Shown here piece after piece: positions 43,372-53,338 of a stretch of DNA of 64,000 bases. The stretch covers positions 62,001 through 126,000 of the forward strand of contig CAYGUX010000003.1 of assembly GCA_964353175.1 (NCBI GenBank), written 5' to 3'. The stretch's first letter is position 1. Each line of letters opens with the position of its first letter. The DNA comes from JAIYCX01 sp964353175. Its GTDB lineage: Bacteria > Bdellovibrionota_C > UBA2361 > SZUA-149 > DAOLCO01. The notes beneath the pieces are model-generated. The model searched no databases. It was not told where the DNA came from and was given only the letters and a program-made list of their open reading frames with translations. Position numbers and translations under genes: made by a program.

Positions 43372-45411
43372 CTATAAACTCACCCAAAAGAGGACAATAA
43401 ATACAAACAGTGAAAACATGATACTTATCATTCCACTAATGCTGGTATTATGAAATTTCTTTAGCGCGACTCCAGCAGTATCAATCAACACTCCACTTCC
43501 GTTAATTAAAAGCCCATCGATAGCAAGCCGATCGATAACTATAAAAAATAATTTAGATATAAAGATTAAAGGAAGTACAATTAGCAAGTTATATAATTCA
43601 TCCACATACCACTTGCCTTGAAGAAAATTATATACTGGTGAAATCGCTCTCGCAATAAAAGCTGGGATATAAGAAAAGTAAGAATAAATCAAAACGGCAG
43701 ATGCGGCACTTCCTATCGCCACCCACATCGAGATCTTCTCCAACTGATGATATGTATGATTTTCTAATAATCCATGATGTCCGCCCAAAAAATCACTTCT
43801 AGTCCAAGACGATAGAAAGGACATTAAACTATCACCATATACATAAGAAAAGAATAATGATGGTACTGATAAGACCACTAAAGGGAAAACCATACTAAAT
43901 GGTGATTCATGAGCTTTGCCCTTACCTCTATAATCTCCAAAAAATGTTAGCATCAAAGACCTAGTCATATAAAACGCTGTAAGTAAGGCTGTAACAATTC
44001 CAAGCATCCATAATAGATGTGAGAGCGGATAACCAAAGAACATCAACTCAGATGGCAAGCCAGGGTTAGAGTAAACTGCCCATAATACAGAATCCTTGGA
44101 GAAAAACCCAGAACCATAAGGAAGTCCAGATATTGCATAAGTTCCAGCAAGATAAGTAATGAAGGTCCACTTCATAGACTTCCGAAGTCCTCCGAAGTTC
44201 CTCATATCTTGTTCATGATGACAACCGACAATCACCGAGCCTGCTGCCATAAATAAAAGAGCCTTAAAAAATGCATGGGTGACAACGTGATACATTCCAA
44301 CACTATAAGCACCCGCGCCAAGTGCCATAAACATATAACCTAACTGACTTACTGTAGAATAAGCCAATACTTTTTTAATGTCGAACTGAACCAAGGCAAT
44401 AGTAGCTGCAATGAAGGCTGTCAGAGCACCAATGATAGAAACAACAGTTAAAGTAATTGGTGCATGAGTATATAGACCACCTAACCTAGTAATCATATAA
44501 ATACCGGATGTTACCATCGTCGCAGCATGAATCAATGCAGAGACTGGGGTAGGTCCTGCCATCGCATCAGGTAGCCAAACATACAGTGGAATTTGAGCAC
44601 TTTTACCTAAAGCTCCCACTAACAATAACATACAAGCGATTTCAATAGCATAAGGAGGAATGCTCTCTATCGAACTAAGGATAACTTGAGGAGATAAGCT
44701 TCCGACGCTTACATACAAAACAAACATGCCGAGTAAAAATCCAGCATCTCCAATTCTATTCACAATAAATGCTTTCTGACCGGCAATGGCATTGGGCATT
44801 TCTTTAAACCAAAAGCCGATTAATAGGTAAGAACACAATCCAACGCCTTCCCAACCAACAAATGTTAATAACAAATTATCACCTAAAACCAATATCAACA
44901 TGGATGCTAGGAATAAATTAAGATAAGAGAAAAATCTTGCTTGATGAGGATCATGACTCATGTAACCAGAAGCGTATAAATGAATCAGAGTTCCAACCCC
45001 TGTAATAACTAAACACATCATTCCAGATAGATGATCGAACCTAAAAGCAAATGGTATTTCTAAACCAGGAATGGATATCCAAGTCCAAAGCTGTTGGGTC
45101 AAAGTATGGTTAACCAAAACACTACTAAATAAAAGGCATGAAATTACGAATGAAAAAAGAGATGCTACGGTCGCTACAACTGCACTCAAAGACATTCCAT
45201 TCTTAGAGTCATGATCATGATCGTCATGGTGTTCTTCGTGTTCTTCAACCTTAGGCCCGCCTCCCACTATATAAGATAAAATTGCCCCCAACAAAGGAAC
45301 AAGTGGCAATAGGCAAATTCTACTGTCTAATTGTCCGATAGAATCCAACAAACCCGATGGCAAAGTAATCGCGGTGGAACTAACCAAAGAATGTACTATA
45401 TTATCACTCAT
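43372..45411 (-). CDS. nuoL: NADH-quinone oxidoreductase subunit L, with a His/Asp-rich loop
   Basis: NuoL is the distal proton-pumping subunit with the long lateral helix. Its 679 residues show GWEGVGLCSYLLIGFWF, KSAQIPLYVWLPDAMAGPTPVSALIHAATMVTSG, FDIKKVLAYSTVSQLGYMF and a C-terminal WYVDELYNLL before the last helices. Unusually, an acidic, His-rich loop (about residues 54-70: VEEHEEHHDDHDHD) joins the first two membrane helices. AAAGG lies 5 bases before the ATG. The gene is 18 bases after nuoK. Confidence 0.97.
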   Translation of the reverse strand: MSDNIVHSLVSSTAITLPSGLLDSIGQLDSRICLLPLVPLLGAILSYIVGGGPKVEEHEEHHDDHDHDSKNGMSLSAVVATVASLFSFVISCLLFSSVLVNHTLTQQLWTWISIPGLEIPFAFRFDHLSGMMCLVITGVGTLIHLYASGYMSHDPHQARFFSYLNLFLASMLILVLGDNLLLTFVGWEGVGLCSYLLIGFWFKEMPNAIAGQKAFIVNRIGDAGFLLGMFVLYVSVGSLSPQVILSSIESIPPYAIEIACMLLLVGALGKSAQIPLYVWLPDAMAGPTPVSALIHAATMVTSGIYMITRLGGLYTHAPITLTVVSIIGALTAFIAATIALVQFDIKKVLAYSTVSQLGYMFMALGAGAYSVGMYHVVTHAFFKALLFMAAGSVIVGCHHEQDMRNFGGLRKSMKWTFITYLAGTYAISGLPYGSGFFSKDSVLWAVYSNPGLPSELMFFGYPLSHLLWMLGIVTALLTAFYMTRSLMLTFFGDYRGKGKAHESPFSMVFPLVVLSVPSLFFSYVYGDSLMSFLSSWTRSDFLGGHHGLLENHTYHQLEKISMWVAIGSAASAVLIYSYFSYIPAFIARAISPVYNFLQGKWYVDELYNLLIVLPLIFISKLFFIVIDRLAIDGLLINGSGVLIDTAGVALKKFHNTSISGMISIMFSLFVFIVLFWVSL

Positions 45412-45429
45412 GACTACCTTTCTGAATAT

Positions 45430-45735
45430 TTAACCCGAGAGTTCCGAAACATTAGTTGTCTCAATTGTATAAAAATTACGAAAAACGCTTAATATAATGG
45501 CTAAACCAACAGCGGCTTCAGCTGCGGCGACTGCCATCACAAAAAACACAAACACCTGGCCGTTAATGTCGTTTAATTGAGTGGAGAAAGTAACTAGACT
45601 CAAATTCACTGCGTTTAACATCAATTCAATGCACATAAAGATCACGATAGTGTTTTTTCGAACTATCACTCCCAAAATACCCAAGGAAAATAGAATTGCA
45701 GATAAGTATAAACAAAATTCTGTTTGCTCTATCAT
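45430..45735 (-). CDS. nuoK: NADH-quinone oxidoreductase subunit K
   Basis: NuoK is a 101-residue subunit with three transmembrane helices, homologous to MrpC. Conserved features are the FSLGILGVIVRKNTIVIFMCIELMLNAVNL block with the essential Glu in the second helix, and VAAAEAAVGLAI with the second Glu. The ATG directly follows the nuoJ stop. Confidence 0.96.
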   Translation of the reverse strand: MIEQTEFCLYLSAILFSLGILGVIVRKNTIVIFMCIELMLNAVNLSLVTFSTQLNDINGQVFVFFVMAVAAAEAAVGLAIILSVFRNFYTIETTNVSELSG

Positions 45736-46311
45736 TTAATTAGATTCCTCCACACCAAATTTTGCTTTTACAGCGCTCAGACCTCGACCCTTTAACATTG
45801 GTCTCTTTTTTGAATGGGCTAAATATGATGCCCCCACAACTGAGGCAAGTAATAAAATACCGATCGCTTGGAATGAAACCATATGTTCACCAAAAAGAGA
45901 CACGCCAATCTCCTTAGGGGTAAATATCGCTGGCTCCGCTTTAGAAAGCTCTTTGGTGGAACGGATTACAGAAAAGGAATAAATATTAACTAATATAGTT
46001 GTCAAAAATACTAATACGAATGGAAGTCCTGCAATTAGAGGGATGCCAAATTTAATTTTTTCCGCCTCTTTTTCTACGCCTAATAACATAATGACAAAGA
46101 CCACAAGAATCATAATAGCTCCAGCATAGACTAAAATCTGAAGTGTGGCGATAAAATCAGCCCTCAGAAGAGCAAACTCAGCTGACAATAAAAACATCGT
46201 CACAACTAAAGCTAAAGCACTATTAAGACTTTTTTTGGAGCTTATTACACCGATACTTGCTAACACGGTCAAAAAACCAATCAAATATACGAATACATCC
46301 TTAATTGTCAT
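45736..46311 (-). CDS. nuoJ: NADH-quinone oxidoreductase subunit J
   Basis: NuoJ has five predicted transmembrane helices. Diagnostic segments are LNSALALVVTMFLLSAEFALL and FIATLQILVYAGAIMILVVFVIMLLG, the latter around the pi-bulge helix. A GGGGA lies 6 bases before ATG 46311, which is preferred to the TTG at 46323. Length is about 191 residues. The 53-base gap to nuoH is where nuoI would lie in most operons; it is not there. Confidence 0.94.
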   Translation of the reverse strand: MTIKDVFVYLIGFLTVLASIGVISSKKSLNSALALVVTMFLLSAEFALLRADFIATLQILVYAGAIMILVVFVIMLLGVEKEAEKIKFGIPLIAGLPFVLVFLTTILVNIYSFSVIRSTKELSKAEPAIFTPKEIGVSLFGEHMVSFQAIGILLLASVVGASYLAHSKKRPMLKGRGLSAVKAKFGVEESN

Positions 46312-46364
46312 GAAATTCCCCAATTGTCATTGGCACTATTCTTGGCATCTCTATTCTCCATAAA

Positions 46365-47501
46365 TTAAACCCCCTGCCTAGCTACGATATACGCAGTAAG
46401 CAAAACATTAACAAGTGCAATTGGAAGCATCAATTTCCAACATAAATGAATTAACTGATCATATCTAAACCTTGGAAGTGTCCATCTTATTATAATTTGA
46501 AGTACACAAAAAATCATTACCTTAGCTCCAAACACATGAAGCCCGATCAACATTGGTATAAAAGAACCAATATTAAATCCTAAAAATTGACTTATGCCGT
46601 AAGATGAAAGATCAAAATTTAAACTTGTGATATCGAAATATGGTAGTTGCCATCCACCAAAAAATAGAACTACAACTAATGTAGAGGCCACCACGATCTC
46701 AGCAAATTCTCCTAACCAAAACAATAAGAACTTCATACCTGAGTATTCAGTAAAATAACCTGCAGCCAACTCTGACTCACTTTCAGGGAGATCAAAGGGA
46801 GCTCTTTTAGTCTCTGCCATAGCTGACACAAAGAAAATTACAAATGCTATTATATTAAGAGGGAAACACATAAAGATCCCCCAATTAGGAAGGAAACCAT
46901 ATAAAAGACCAGACTGAGCAGAGACGATTTTACTCAAATCAAGCGTTTCATAGTAAGCTAGTACTCCAATGATACTCAACCCAAGAGTAATTTCATAACT
47001 AATCATCTGCGCGGAAGCTCTTAAACTTCCAAAAAGTGAAAATTTATTCTTAGAGACCCAACCAGCGAGGACTGTCCCATAAACTGCCAAAGAACCCATT
47101 GCAAGAACATACAAGATTCCAACATTCAAATTCACTAACTGTGCTGTGATAGTTTTAGTTTCTAATATCGCTGGTGGGCCAAAAGGGACAACGGCCAAAG
47201 ATATTAATATCGGAAACACTCCCATAAACGGAGCTAAACTGTGCATGAACTGGCTTACGCCCTTGGGAACAAAATCTTCCTTAAACAAAGCCTTAACTGG
47301 ATCACAAACTAACGTATTAATGATGCCAGCTAAATCGAAACCAAAGATACTTGCCCTGTTCGCACCAATTCTATTCTGAATCAATGCTGCGGCCTTTCTT
47401 TCGATCCAAGTATTCAGTGCCGCCAACTGAAGTACAGCGGCCATCACAAATACGGCTTTAACTATGATTATAAATAAATCTATAAAAAGAAAATCTGACA
47501 T
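46365..47501 (-). CDS. nuoH: NADH-quinone oxidoreductase subunit H
   Basis: NuoH forms much of the quinone-binding cavity and connects the arms of complex I. It has 378 residues and eight or more membrane helices, with the signature AALNTWIERKAAALIQNRIGANR, the quinone-site loop AETKRAPFDLPESESELAAGY and the final RFRYDQLIHLCWK. The gene is 52 bases after nuoG. Confidence 0.97.
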   Translation of the reverse strand: MSDFLFIDLFIIIVKAVFVMAAVLQLAALNTWIERKAAALIQNRIGANRASIFGFDLAGIINTLVCDPVKALFKEDFVPKGVSQFMHSLAPFMGVFPILISLAVVPFGPPAILETKTITAQLVNLNVGILYVLAMGSLAVYGTVLAGWVSKNKFSLFGSLRASAQMISYEITLGLSIIGVLAYYETLDLSKIVSAQSGLLYGFLPNWGIFMCFPLNIIAFVIFFVSAMAETKRAPFDLPESESELAAGYFTEYSGMKFLLFWLGEFAEIVVASTLVVVLFFGGWQLPYFDITSLNFDLSSYGISQFLGFNIGSFIPMLIGLHVFGAKVMIFCVLQIIIRWTLPRFRYDQLIHLCWKLMLPIALVNVLLTAYIVARQGV

Positions 47502-47553
47502 TCTTATCTCTTAGTAAAATAAAACAAAACTAACCAGTCCTTAACCATAATAT

Positions 47554-49296
47554 TTAAAGTTGACTAGCCTCTCCCTCTGCTGAAACATTCGTTCCTCGCA
47601 CGGTTCCACCTATCATAACCCCTTCCTTACCTATCTGTGCTAAAGTTAAGCCTGAGAAAATAGGTAGTTCCGCTAACATACTTCTTGTTAACGATCTCTC
47701 ATCAATTATTTCTGGCCCTAAAACGGGACTGCCGGCTAACTTTGAAATTTCGTTTAAAATTTGCCATTCTGGCTTTGATCCAGGGATTGGAGTAGTGACA
47801 CTGTTGAGTCTTTGTACCCTTCCCGAACCATTAATCATCAATCCATTTTTTTCATACACCGAGTAGGATGGGATAATGATTCCACAAAGCTGATGAGACC
47901 CAAGTGCTAACTTATCAAAGTCACCCTCTTCCCCACTGATCAAACCGCGTGGAGATATGGCTAAACTTAAGGGGACTGCTAATAAGGCTTCTGATAACTT
48001 CTCATCAATATCCCCTTCTTCGATTGAAAAATCACCGATCATAACGACTCGTTTAACCACGCCTGCTCTAGTCTGCATCAATAAACGATCATATTGAGCT
48101 TCCATACTTGAGCGCCAATCTGAAGATTCAGCCCAATATCCAAGTGCAAGTGCTGATTTAGCATTCGGAGCATAATCTGGACTAACTAGTTTAGCCTCAA
48201 GGTCTGTTAATTTTCTTTTCCTTAACTGGACTGCAACATTTTGGAAACTTGAATCAACCTTAGCAACTGTTTGTAGGAATTTCTTCGCTACCCATAGCTC
48301 TTCAGTAGTTAAAAAGGGTGAAAGGAATACTGCCAACTCCCCCTTATCTACGGAAGTAAATACTTCAAGAGCTTTTTTATATACTTCCTGGAATTCAATC
48401 GCTATAAGCTCTTGACCAGACCTCATAAGTGGTTTGGCATTTCTTACTTCTGGAGCAAAACGAGAAAAACCATATCGCCCTTCGTTACAAAGCCACTCCT
48501 GATTAACTTCTGAATTTAATCTTCCTTTTACTTGGACAAATTCGTCATCGCGGACAGCTACTTTAACATTACATCCTGACGAGCAACCTACGCACAAAGT
48601 ATCTTGCTCATCTGCATACCAAATCCTAGAATTAAATCTAAATTGAGTATGTGTGAGAGCTCCGACAGGACAAAGATCTACAGTACAACCTGAGAATGGA
48701 TTGTCTAATGGTCTATCCTCATGAACTGCGATAACAGTTCTATCTCCTCGATTTAATACACTCAGCTCAGATGTTTCTGAATATTCATCACAGAAACGAA
48801 CGCACCTAGTACAAACGATACAACGCTCACCATCATACATAACTTCAGGACCAAGTGGTTCTGCTTTTACCTTGTGAGTTTTTTCTTCAATAAACCTGGA
48901 TGCAGTCTTATTATAGTCGTAATAATAATCTTGTAATTTACAATGACCTGCCTGATCACAAACAGTACAATCCAAAGGATGGTTAATTAATAGAAACTCC
49001 AATGTTGCTCTTTGAGCTTCCTTCACAAGAGTACTGGTCATTTGAGTCTTAACCTTCATTCCCTCTTGAGCGCCAGTGTTGCAAGCAATAGAAAGCTTTG
49101 GAGCGCCCTCTATTTCGATCTGGCACATTCTGCAGTTACCCGCGATACTAAGATGCTTGTGATAACAATAATATGGAATAGTGATGCCAGCTAACTTACC
49201 TGCTTCGATTAAATTAAGTCCCTTGGGTACTGAGATATCTTTACCATCTATACTGATATTTACTAAAGATTGAGCCACTTGATCCTGATTAGACAT
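47554..49296 (-). CDS. nuoG: NADH-quinone oxidoreductase subunit G
   Basis: NuoG carries the peripheral-arm iron-sulfur chain. N1b ligands are in YCYHKHLSIAGNCRMC, N5 in HPLDCTVCDQAGHC, N4 in CIVCTRCVRFC plus CPVG, and an N7-like set CVGCSSGC...C near residues 225-260. After that the protein has only a reduced molybdopterin-oxidoreductase-like domain; at about 580 residues it is much shorter than E. coli NuoG (908). ATG 49296 overlaps the nuoF stop by 8 bases, the same arrangement as nuoC-nuoD, and is preferred over GTG 49311. Confidence 0.95.
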   Translation of the reverse strand: MSNQDQVAQSLVNISIDGKDISVPKGLNLIEAGKLAGITIPYYCYHKHLSIAGNCRMCQIEIEGAPKLSIACNTGAQEGMKVKTQMTSTLVKEAQRATLEFLLINHPLDCTVCDQAGHCKLQDYYYDYNKTASRFIEEKTHKVKAEPLGPEVMYDGERCIVCTRCVRFCDEYSETSELSVLNRGDRTVIAVHEDRPLDNPFSGCTVDLCPVGALTHTQFRFNSRIWYADEQDTLCVGCSSGCNVKVAVRDDEFVQVKGRLNSEVNQEWLCNEGRYGFSRFAPEVRNAKPLMRSGQELIAIEFQEVYKKALEVFTSVDKGELAVFLSPFLTTEELWVAKKFLQTVAKVDSSFQNVAVQLRKRKLTDLEAKLVSPDYAPNAKSALALGYWAESSDWRSSMEAQYDRLLMQTRAGVVKRVVMIGDFSIEEGDIDEKLSEALLAVPLSLAISPRGLISGEEGDFDKLALGSHQLCGIIIPSYSVYEKNGLMINGSGRVQRLNSVTTPIPGSKPEWQILNEISKLAGSPVLGPEIIDERSLTRSMLAELPIFSGLTLAQIGKEGVMIGGTVRGTNVSAEGEASQL

Positions 49297-50608
49297 TTGC
49301 ACCGTCCACACCTAAGTTAGTTCCGTTATCTGATAGATTTACATTTAATCCTGACTTTTCGATATAAGAATTAAACTCCTCGGGGAACTTCTCCATGAAA
49401 CTCAGTACTGGAGTAACCAAGGCATCGCCGAATGGACAAATAGTATGGCCCATAATCTGGTTAGTTACGCTCTTTATTAATAAAGGATCTCCAACGGAAC
49501 CTTCTCCAGAATACATTCGTTTTACAATCTTCTCTACCCAATGTGCTCCCTCCCTGCATGGAGTACACTGACCACAAGATTCATGAGTATAAAAATGTTG
49601 AAGATTCAGGCATGCTTCAACCATATCAGTCGTATCATCCATTACAATAAATCCGCCAGATCCTAACATCGTTCCCGCCTCTTTTAGAGACTCATAATCT
49701 AATGTAACACCTTCAAGCTCATCAGCCCTTAGGATTGGAACAGAAGATCCACCAGCAATGATTGCCTTGAGTTTTCGACCACCTTTTATGCCACCACACT
49801 CATTTTCAATAAATTCTAATACGCTATAACCAAGGTCAACTTCATAGACTCCTGGTTTATTAATATTCCCAGATGCACTAAATAATTTAGTTCCTGTAGA
49901 TTTTTCCGTACCTATCTTAGAGTATGCTTCTGCACCATTTAAGATAATCCAAGGTAGGGTAGCTAAAGTTTCTGTATTATTTACAACTGTAGGACATCCG
50001 TAAACACCAAAAACTGCTGGGAAAGGAGGTTTTATCCGTGGTTGCCCTTTGTTCCCCTCTAAACTTTCAATTAATCCTGTTTCTTCACCACAGATGTAAG
50101 CCCCTGCTCCCCGATGAACTACGACATCTAACGAAAAAGTAGAGCCAAAAATATTTTTACCTAAATAGCCATTTTCATATGCTTCTCTTATCGCTTTTTC
50201 CATCCGCTCTGCTGGGAAACCGTATTCTCCACGTATATATATAGCACTCCAATTACAAGATAGTGCTAGAGAGGCAATCATCATACCTTCTAGACAAAGA
50301 TGTGGATCCTGTTCCATCAATAAACGATCCTTGAAAGTTCCAGGCTCACTTTCATCCGCATTATTTAACAAATATATTGGTTTGCCAGTGTCCTTGGGAA
50401 CGAATCCCCACTTAACCCCTGTAGGAAAGCCTGCACCACCTCGACCTCTTAATCCAGAAGCCTTTACTTCTTGGGTAATGACATCAGGAGTCATTGTTAG
50501 GGCTTTTTTTATAGCTGAGTACCCACCTCTTTCTTCGTATTTTTTAATTTGATGTTGATCATCATGATGAGTATTTATCGTAAGAATTTTAAAATGCTCT
50601 TTTCCCAT
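49289..50608 (-). CDS. nuoF: NADH-quinone oxidoreductase subunit F
   Basis: NuoF binds NADH and FMN and carries cluster N3. The FMN site is GLRGRGGAGFPTGVKW, followed by NADESEPGTFKDR. RGAGAYICGEETGLIESLEG binds NADH. N3 ligands are in ESCGQCTPCREG and HTICPFGDA. Its 439 residues are standard. It lies 59 bases after nuoE and overlaps nuoG by 8 bases. Confidence 0.98.
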   Translation of the reverse strand: MGKEHFKILTINTHHDDQHQIKKYEERGGYSAIKKALTMTPDVITQEVKASGLRGRGGAGFPTGVKWGFVPKDTGKPIYLLNNADESEPGTFKDRLLMEQDPHLCLEGMMIASLALSCNWSAIYIRGEYGFPAERMEKAIREAYENGYLGKNIFGSTFSLDVVVHRGAGAYICGEETGLIESLEGNKGQPRIKPPFPAVFGVYGCPTVVNNTETLATLPWIILNGAEAYSKIGTEKSTGTKLFSASGNINKPGVYEVDLGYSVLEFIENECGGIKGGRKLKAIIAGGSSVPILRADELEGVTLDYESLKEAGTMLGSGGFIVMDDTTDMVEACLNLQHFYTHESCGQCTPCREGAHWVEKIVKRMYSGEGSVGDPLLIKSVTNQIMGHTICPFGDALVTPVLSFMEKFPEEFNSYIEKSGLNVNLSDNGTNLGVDGANV

Positions 50609-50667
50609 CTCTTGAAATACTTCTCTTATATAACTTCTATTAACAAAAATTACGCAACAATTAAGAT

Positions 50668-51297
50668 CTAGATTCCTAAAACTCTAGATCTTGGACTATC
50701 CGGCATACCCTTACCTAGTTCCTCAGTAGAGGCATGATATCTTAAATCTGGTTGCTCTACCTTTATCTTATCCATTAGCTCACTAAGAGTTTCTGGAGTT
50801 AAGAACTCAAAAAACACATCATTTATTTGAACCATTGGAGCAGACCCGCAACTTCCAAGACATTCTACTTCTTCCCAACTCCAAACACCATCCTGTGTGA
50901 CCTCGGAGGGACCTACACCTAATACATCTTTTAAGTGAGAAGCTAATTGTTTAGCTCCACAAAGCATACAGGATAAAGTTCGACATAGTTGTATATGATA
51001 CTTACCTACAGGTCGCTTGTAATACATAGTGTAAAAAGTAGCTACAGATTCTACATGCACTGGCGGCAGAGAAAGTTCTGAACTAACCCATGTAATAGCT
51101 TCCTTACAAATCCAACCAAAATGTTCCTGAGCAAGATATAAAGCTGGCATCACAGCCGACTTCTTATTGGGATACTTATTTATATACTCTTTCAACTTGG
51201 TACTCATTTCCCTTGGAATTGGTTTAGGAGCGCTTCCCAAACAAACTTCATAAGAAACAAATGTATCTTTTCCAATAATTCCTAACGAACTAGACAT
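50668..51297 (-). CDS. nuoE: NADH-quinone oxidoreductase subunit E
   Basis: NuoE is a thioredoxin-like [2Fe-2S] subunit. Cluster N1a ligands are C-x4-C in CRTLSC and C-x3-C in CLGSC. Family pieces include MPALYLAQEHFGWI and VESVATFYTMYYKRPVGKYHI. The 209 residues include extra tails of about 20-25 residues at both ends compared with E. coli NuoE. It is two bases after nuoD. Confidence 0.96.
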   Translation of the reverse strand: MSSSLGIIGKDTFVSYEVCLGSAPKPIPREMSTKLKEYINKYPNKKSAVMPALYLAQEHFGWICKEAITWVSSELSLPPVHVESVATFYTMYYKRPVGKYHIQLCRTLSCMLCGAKQLASHLKDVLGVGPSEVTQDGVWSWEEVECLGSCGSAPMVQINDVFFEFLTPETLSELMDKIKVEQPDLRYHASTEELGKGMPDSPRSRVLGI

Positions 51298-51299
51298 AA

Positions 51300-52517
51300 T
51301 TACCTATCACACTCCCCACCAATCATGTTTATCATTCCAAATAAGGGGACGATATCCGCAATAGTATGCCCCTCAATTAATGGGCCAAAAATCCCCATAG
51401 CAATAAAACAAGGAGGTCTTACTCGTACTCGATATGGAGTGCCGGTTCCATCAGATACGACATAATAACCCAACTCTCCATTCCCCCCTTCAACAGGGAA
51501 ATATATATCAGAAACTGGAGGTTTAATACCTCCAAAGACCACTTCAAACTGACTAATCATCCCTTCAATTGAATTATAAACTTCATCTTTGGGTGGCATT
51601 ATTATATGAGGATCATCGATATTGATTGGCCCATCTGGCAATCTGCGAAGCGCTTGTTCTGTAATTTTAATGGATTCGTAAATTTCGTTAAAACGTACTA
51701 AGAATCTATCCAAGTTATCGCCTGTTTTCCCTGTAGGAACTTCAAACTCGAAATGGTCATAACTTGAATATGGAAAGGCTTTCCTAACATCATAATCAAT
51801 GCCACTTGCTCTACCAATAGGCCCAGTAAGTCCATAAGACAAAGCTTCATCTCTGGAGATGATCCCAATACCCGACATTCTATCCTGAAATATTCTATTT
51901 CTAGAAATTAGCCTATCAGCATCAGATAAATGATTTTTAATCTTTTCAAACGCAACGAAAACTTCTTCTTTAAAATTTGCTGGCAAATCGTCTCTTAGGC
52001 CGCCTACTCTCGTATAAGAGATAGTAAGACGTGCACCTGTAACCTTCTCTATCAGAAAGTAAAGTTCTTCTCGTGCCTGCATCAGATATAACATTACAGT
52101 AAATGCACCTAGCTCCATAGCGGCAGCTCCAACACAGGTTAGATGATCGCAGATTCTAGACAATTCACTCATAATGACGCGAATATACTGCGCGCGAATT
52201 GGCACCTCTACGTCAAACATTTGTTCGATCGCAATTACCCAGCCTACATTATTAATAATAGGTGAAACGTAGTTTAATCTATCAGTGTAAGGGATTACTT
52301 GATTATAGGTAACATTTTCACATTGTTTTTCAAAACCTCTATGAAGATAACCAAGATCAACATCACATCGATCTATTCTTTCTCCATCTAATTCTAATAT
52401 TAATCGAATTGTCCCATGAGTTGCTGGGTGCGCTGGTCCCATGTTGAGCACCATAGTTTTACTATGAAGTGCATCATCAAGTTCTCTTGTTTCCCAATCG
52501 TTTGTGATCTCAGTCAT
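51300..52517 (-). CDS. nuoD: NADH-quinone oxidoreductase subunit D
   Basis: NuoD is the 49-kDa subunit at the quinone site, related to NiFe-hydrogenase large subunits. Motifs are MGPAHPATHGTIRLILELDGE, DLGYLHRGFEKQCE, YTDRLNYVSP, TGARLTISYTRVGG and the C-terminal GGECDR. ATG 52517 overlaps the nuoC stop by 8 bases; the reading from 52550 would add 11 residues without homology. About 405 residues, the normal length. nuoC and nuoD are separate, unlike the fused E. coli nuoCD. Confidence 0.97.
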   Translation of the reverse strand: MTEITNDWETRELDDALHSKTMVLNMGPAHPATHGTIRLILELDGERIDRCDVDLGYLHRGFEKQCENVTYNQVIPYTDRLNYVSPIINNVGWVIAIEQMFDVEVPIRAQYIRVIMSELSRICDHLTCVGAAAMELGAFTVMLYLMQAREELYFLIEKVTGARLTISYTRVGGLRDDLPANFKEEVFVAFEKIKNHLSDADRLISRNRIFQDRMSGIGIISRDEALSYGLTGPIGRASGIDYDVRKAFPYSSYDHFEFEVPTGKTGDNLDRFLVRFNEIYESIKITEQALRRLPDGPINIDDPHIIMPPKDEVYNSIEGMISQFEVVFGGIKPPVSDIYFPVEGGNGELGYYVVSDGTGTPYRVRVRPPCFIAMGIFGPLIEGHTIADIVPLFGMINMIGGECDR

Positions 52518-53166
52518 TCTTTCCAACCCTCTCTCTTGCCAGCTTCTCATCTACTGTGGGATATTTCCTAGTAGGCATTGAAACCAACGATTCTCTATGT
52601 AAATCCTCACTTGAGTTATGCAATTCGGGGACTCTCAATTCAACTCTAGGCTGTTTCCCTTTAAGTGGATAGTCTTTTCGAAGTGGATAGCCCACAAATT
52701 CCTCATACATTAATATCCGCCGTAAGTCAGGATGACCTGTGAAAATAATCCCATACATATCAAAGACTTCTCTTTCTAAAAAATTAGCAGAATTCCAAAG
52801 ACTAACTAGAGATGCAATCTCTGGCTTATCCTCTGACAAATAAGCCTTTAAACAAAGTCTAGTATTATGCTTAAGGCTCATGAAATTATAGACCATCTCG
52901 AAACGACTATCCTTACTGTCTAACCAATCTACGCAAGTAACATCTATAAGCATATTCAGTTCTATAGATGGATCACTTTTTAAAGCTTGAACTGCTACAA
53001 AAAAATCAGAGGCCGCAACACGATAGGATAATCCGAATTGCTTCCATTTGTGATTTTCTATTCTCTCTAAATGCCTTGAAAGTGGGCTATTATTAGAAAT
53101 AGAATCAATAAGTGATTGTTGGCTTGGGTTGTTTGTATTTTCAGGACTTAAATTCTCAGGTGTCAT
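52510..53166 (-). CDS. nuoC: NADH-quinone oxidoreductase subunit C
   Basis: NuoC is the 30-kDa subunit bordering the quinone module. The signature ANFLEREVFDMYGIIFTGHPDLRRILM is complete and is followed by YPLRKDYPLKG. An N-terminal Asn/Ser/Pro-rich extension of about 30 residues precedes the domain; 218 residues in all. It is the first gene of the operon here: 172 bases upstream start the divergent yajQ gene, so nuoA and nuoB are not in their usual place. Confidence 0.95.
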   Translation of the reverse strand: MTPENLSPENTNNPSQQSLIDSISNNSPLSRHLERIENHKWKQFGLSYRVAASDFFVAVQALKSDPSIELNMLIDVTCVDWLDSKDSRFEMVYNFMSLKHNTRLCLKAYLSEDKPEIASLVSLWNSANFLEREVFDMYGIIFTGHPDLRRILMYEEFVGYPLRKDYPLKGKQPRVELRVPELHNSSEDLHRESLVSMPTRKYPTVDEKLARERVGKND

Positions 53167-53338
53167 TACATTTAAGATAAATTAATCGAATATTGGAATA
53201 TTTTATGTCACCGCATGTATCACGACTAGTGAATAGCAAAAAGGGATAAACGACAAGCATTTCTGGAGATTAATCTAAATATCTGATAATATCCCATCGA
53301 TTTATAATATATGAACATTAATTAAACATAAAATTAAT

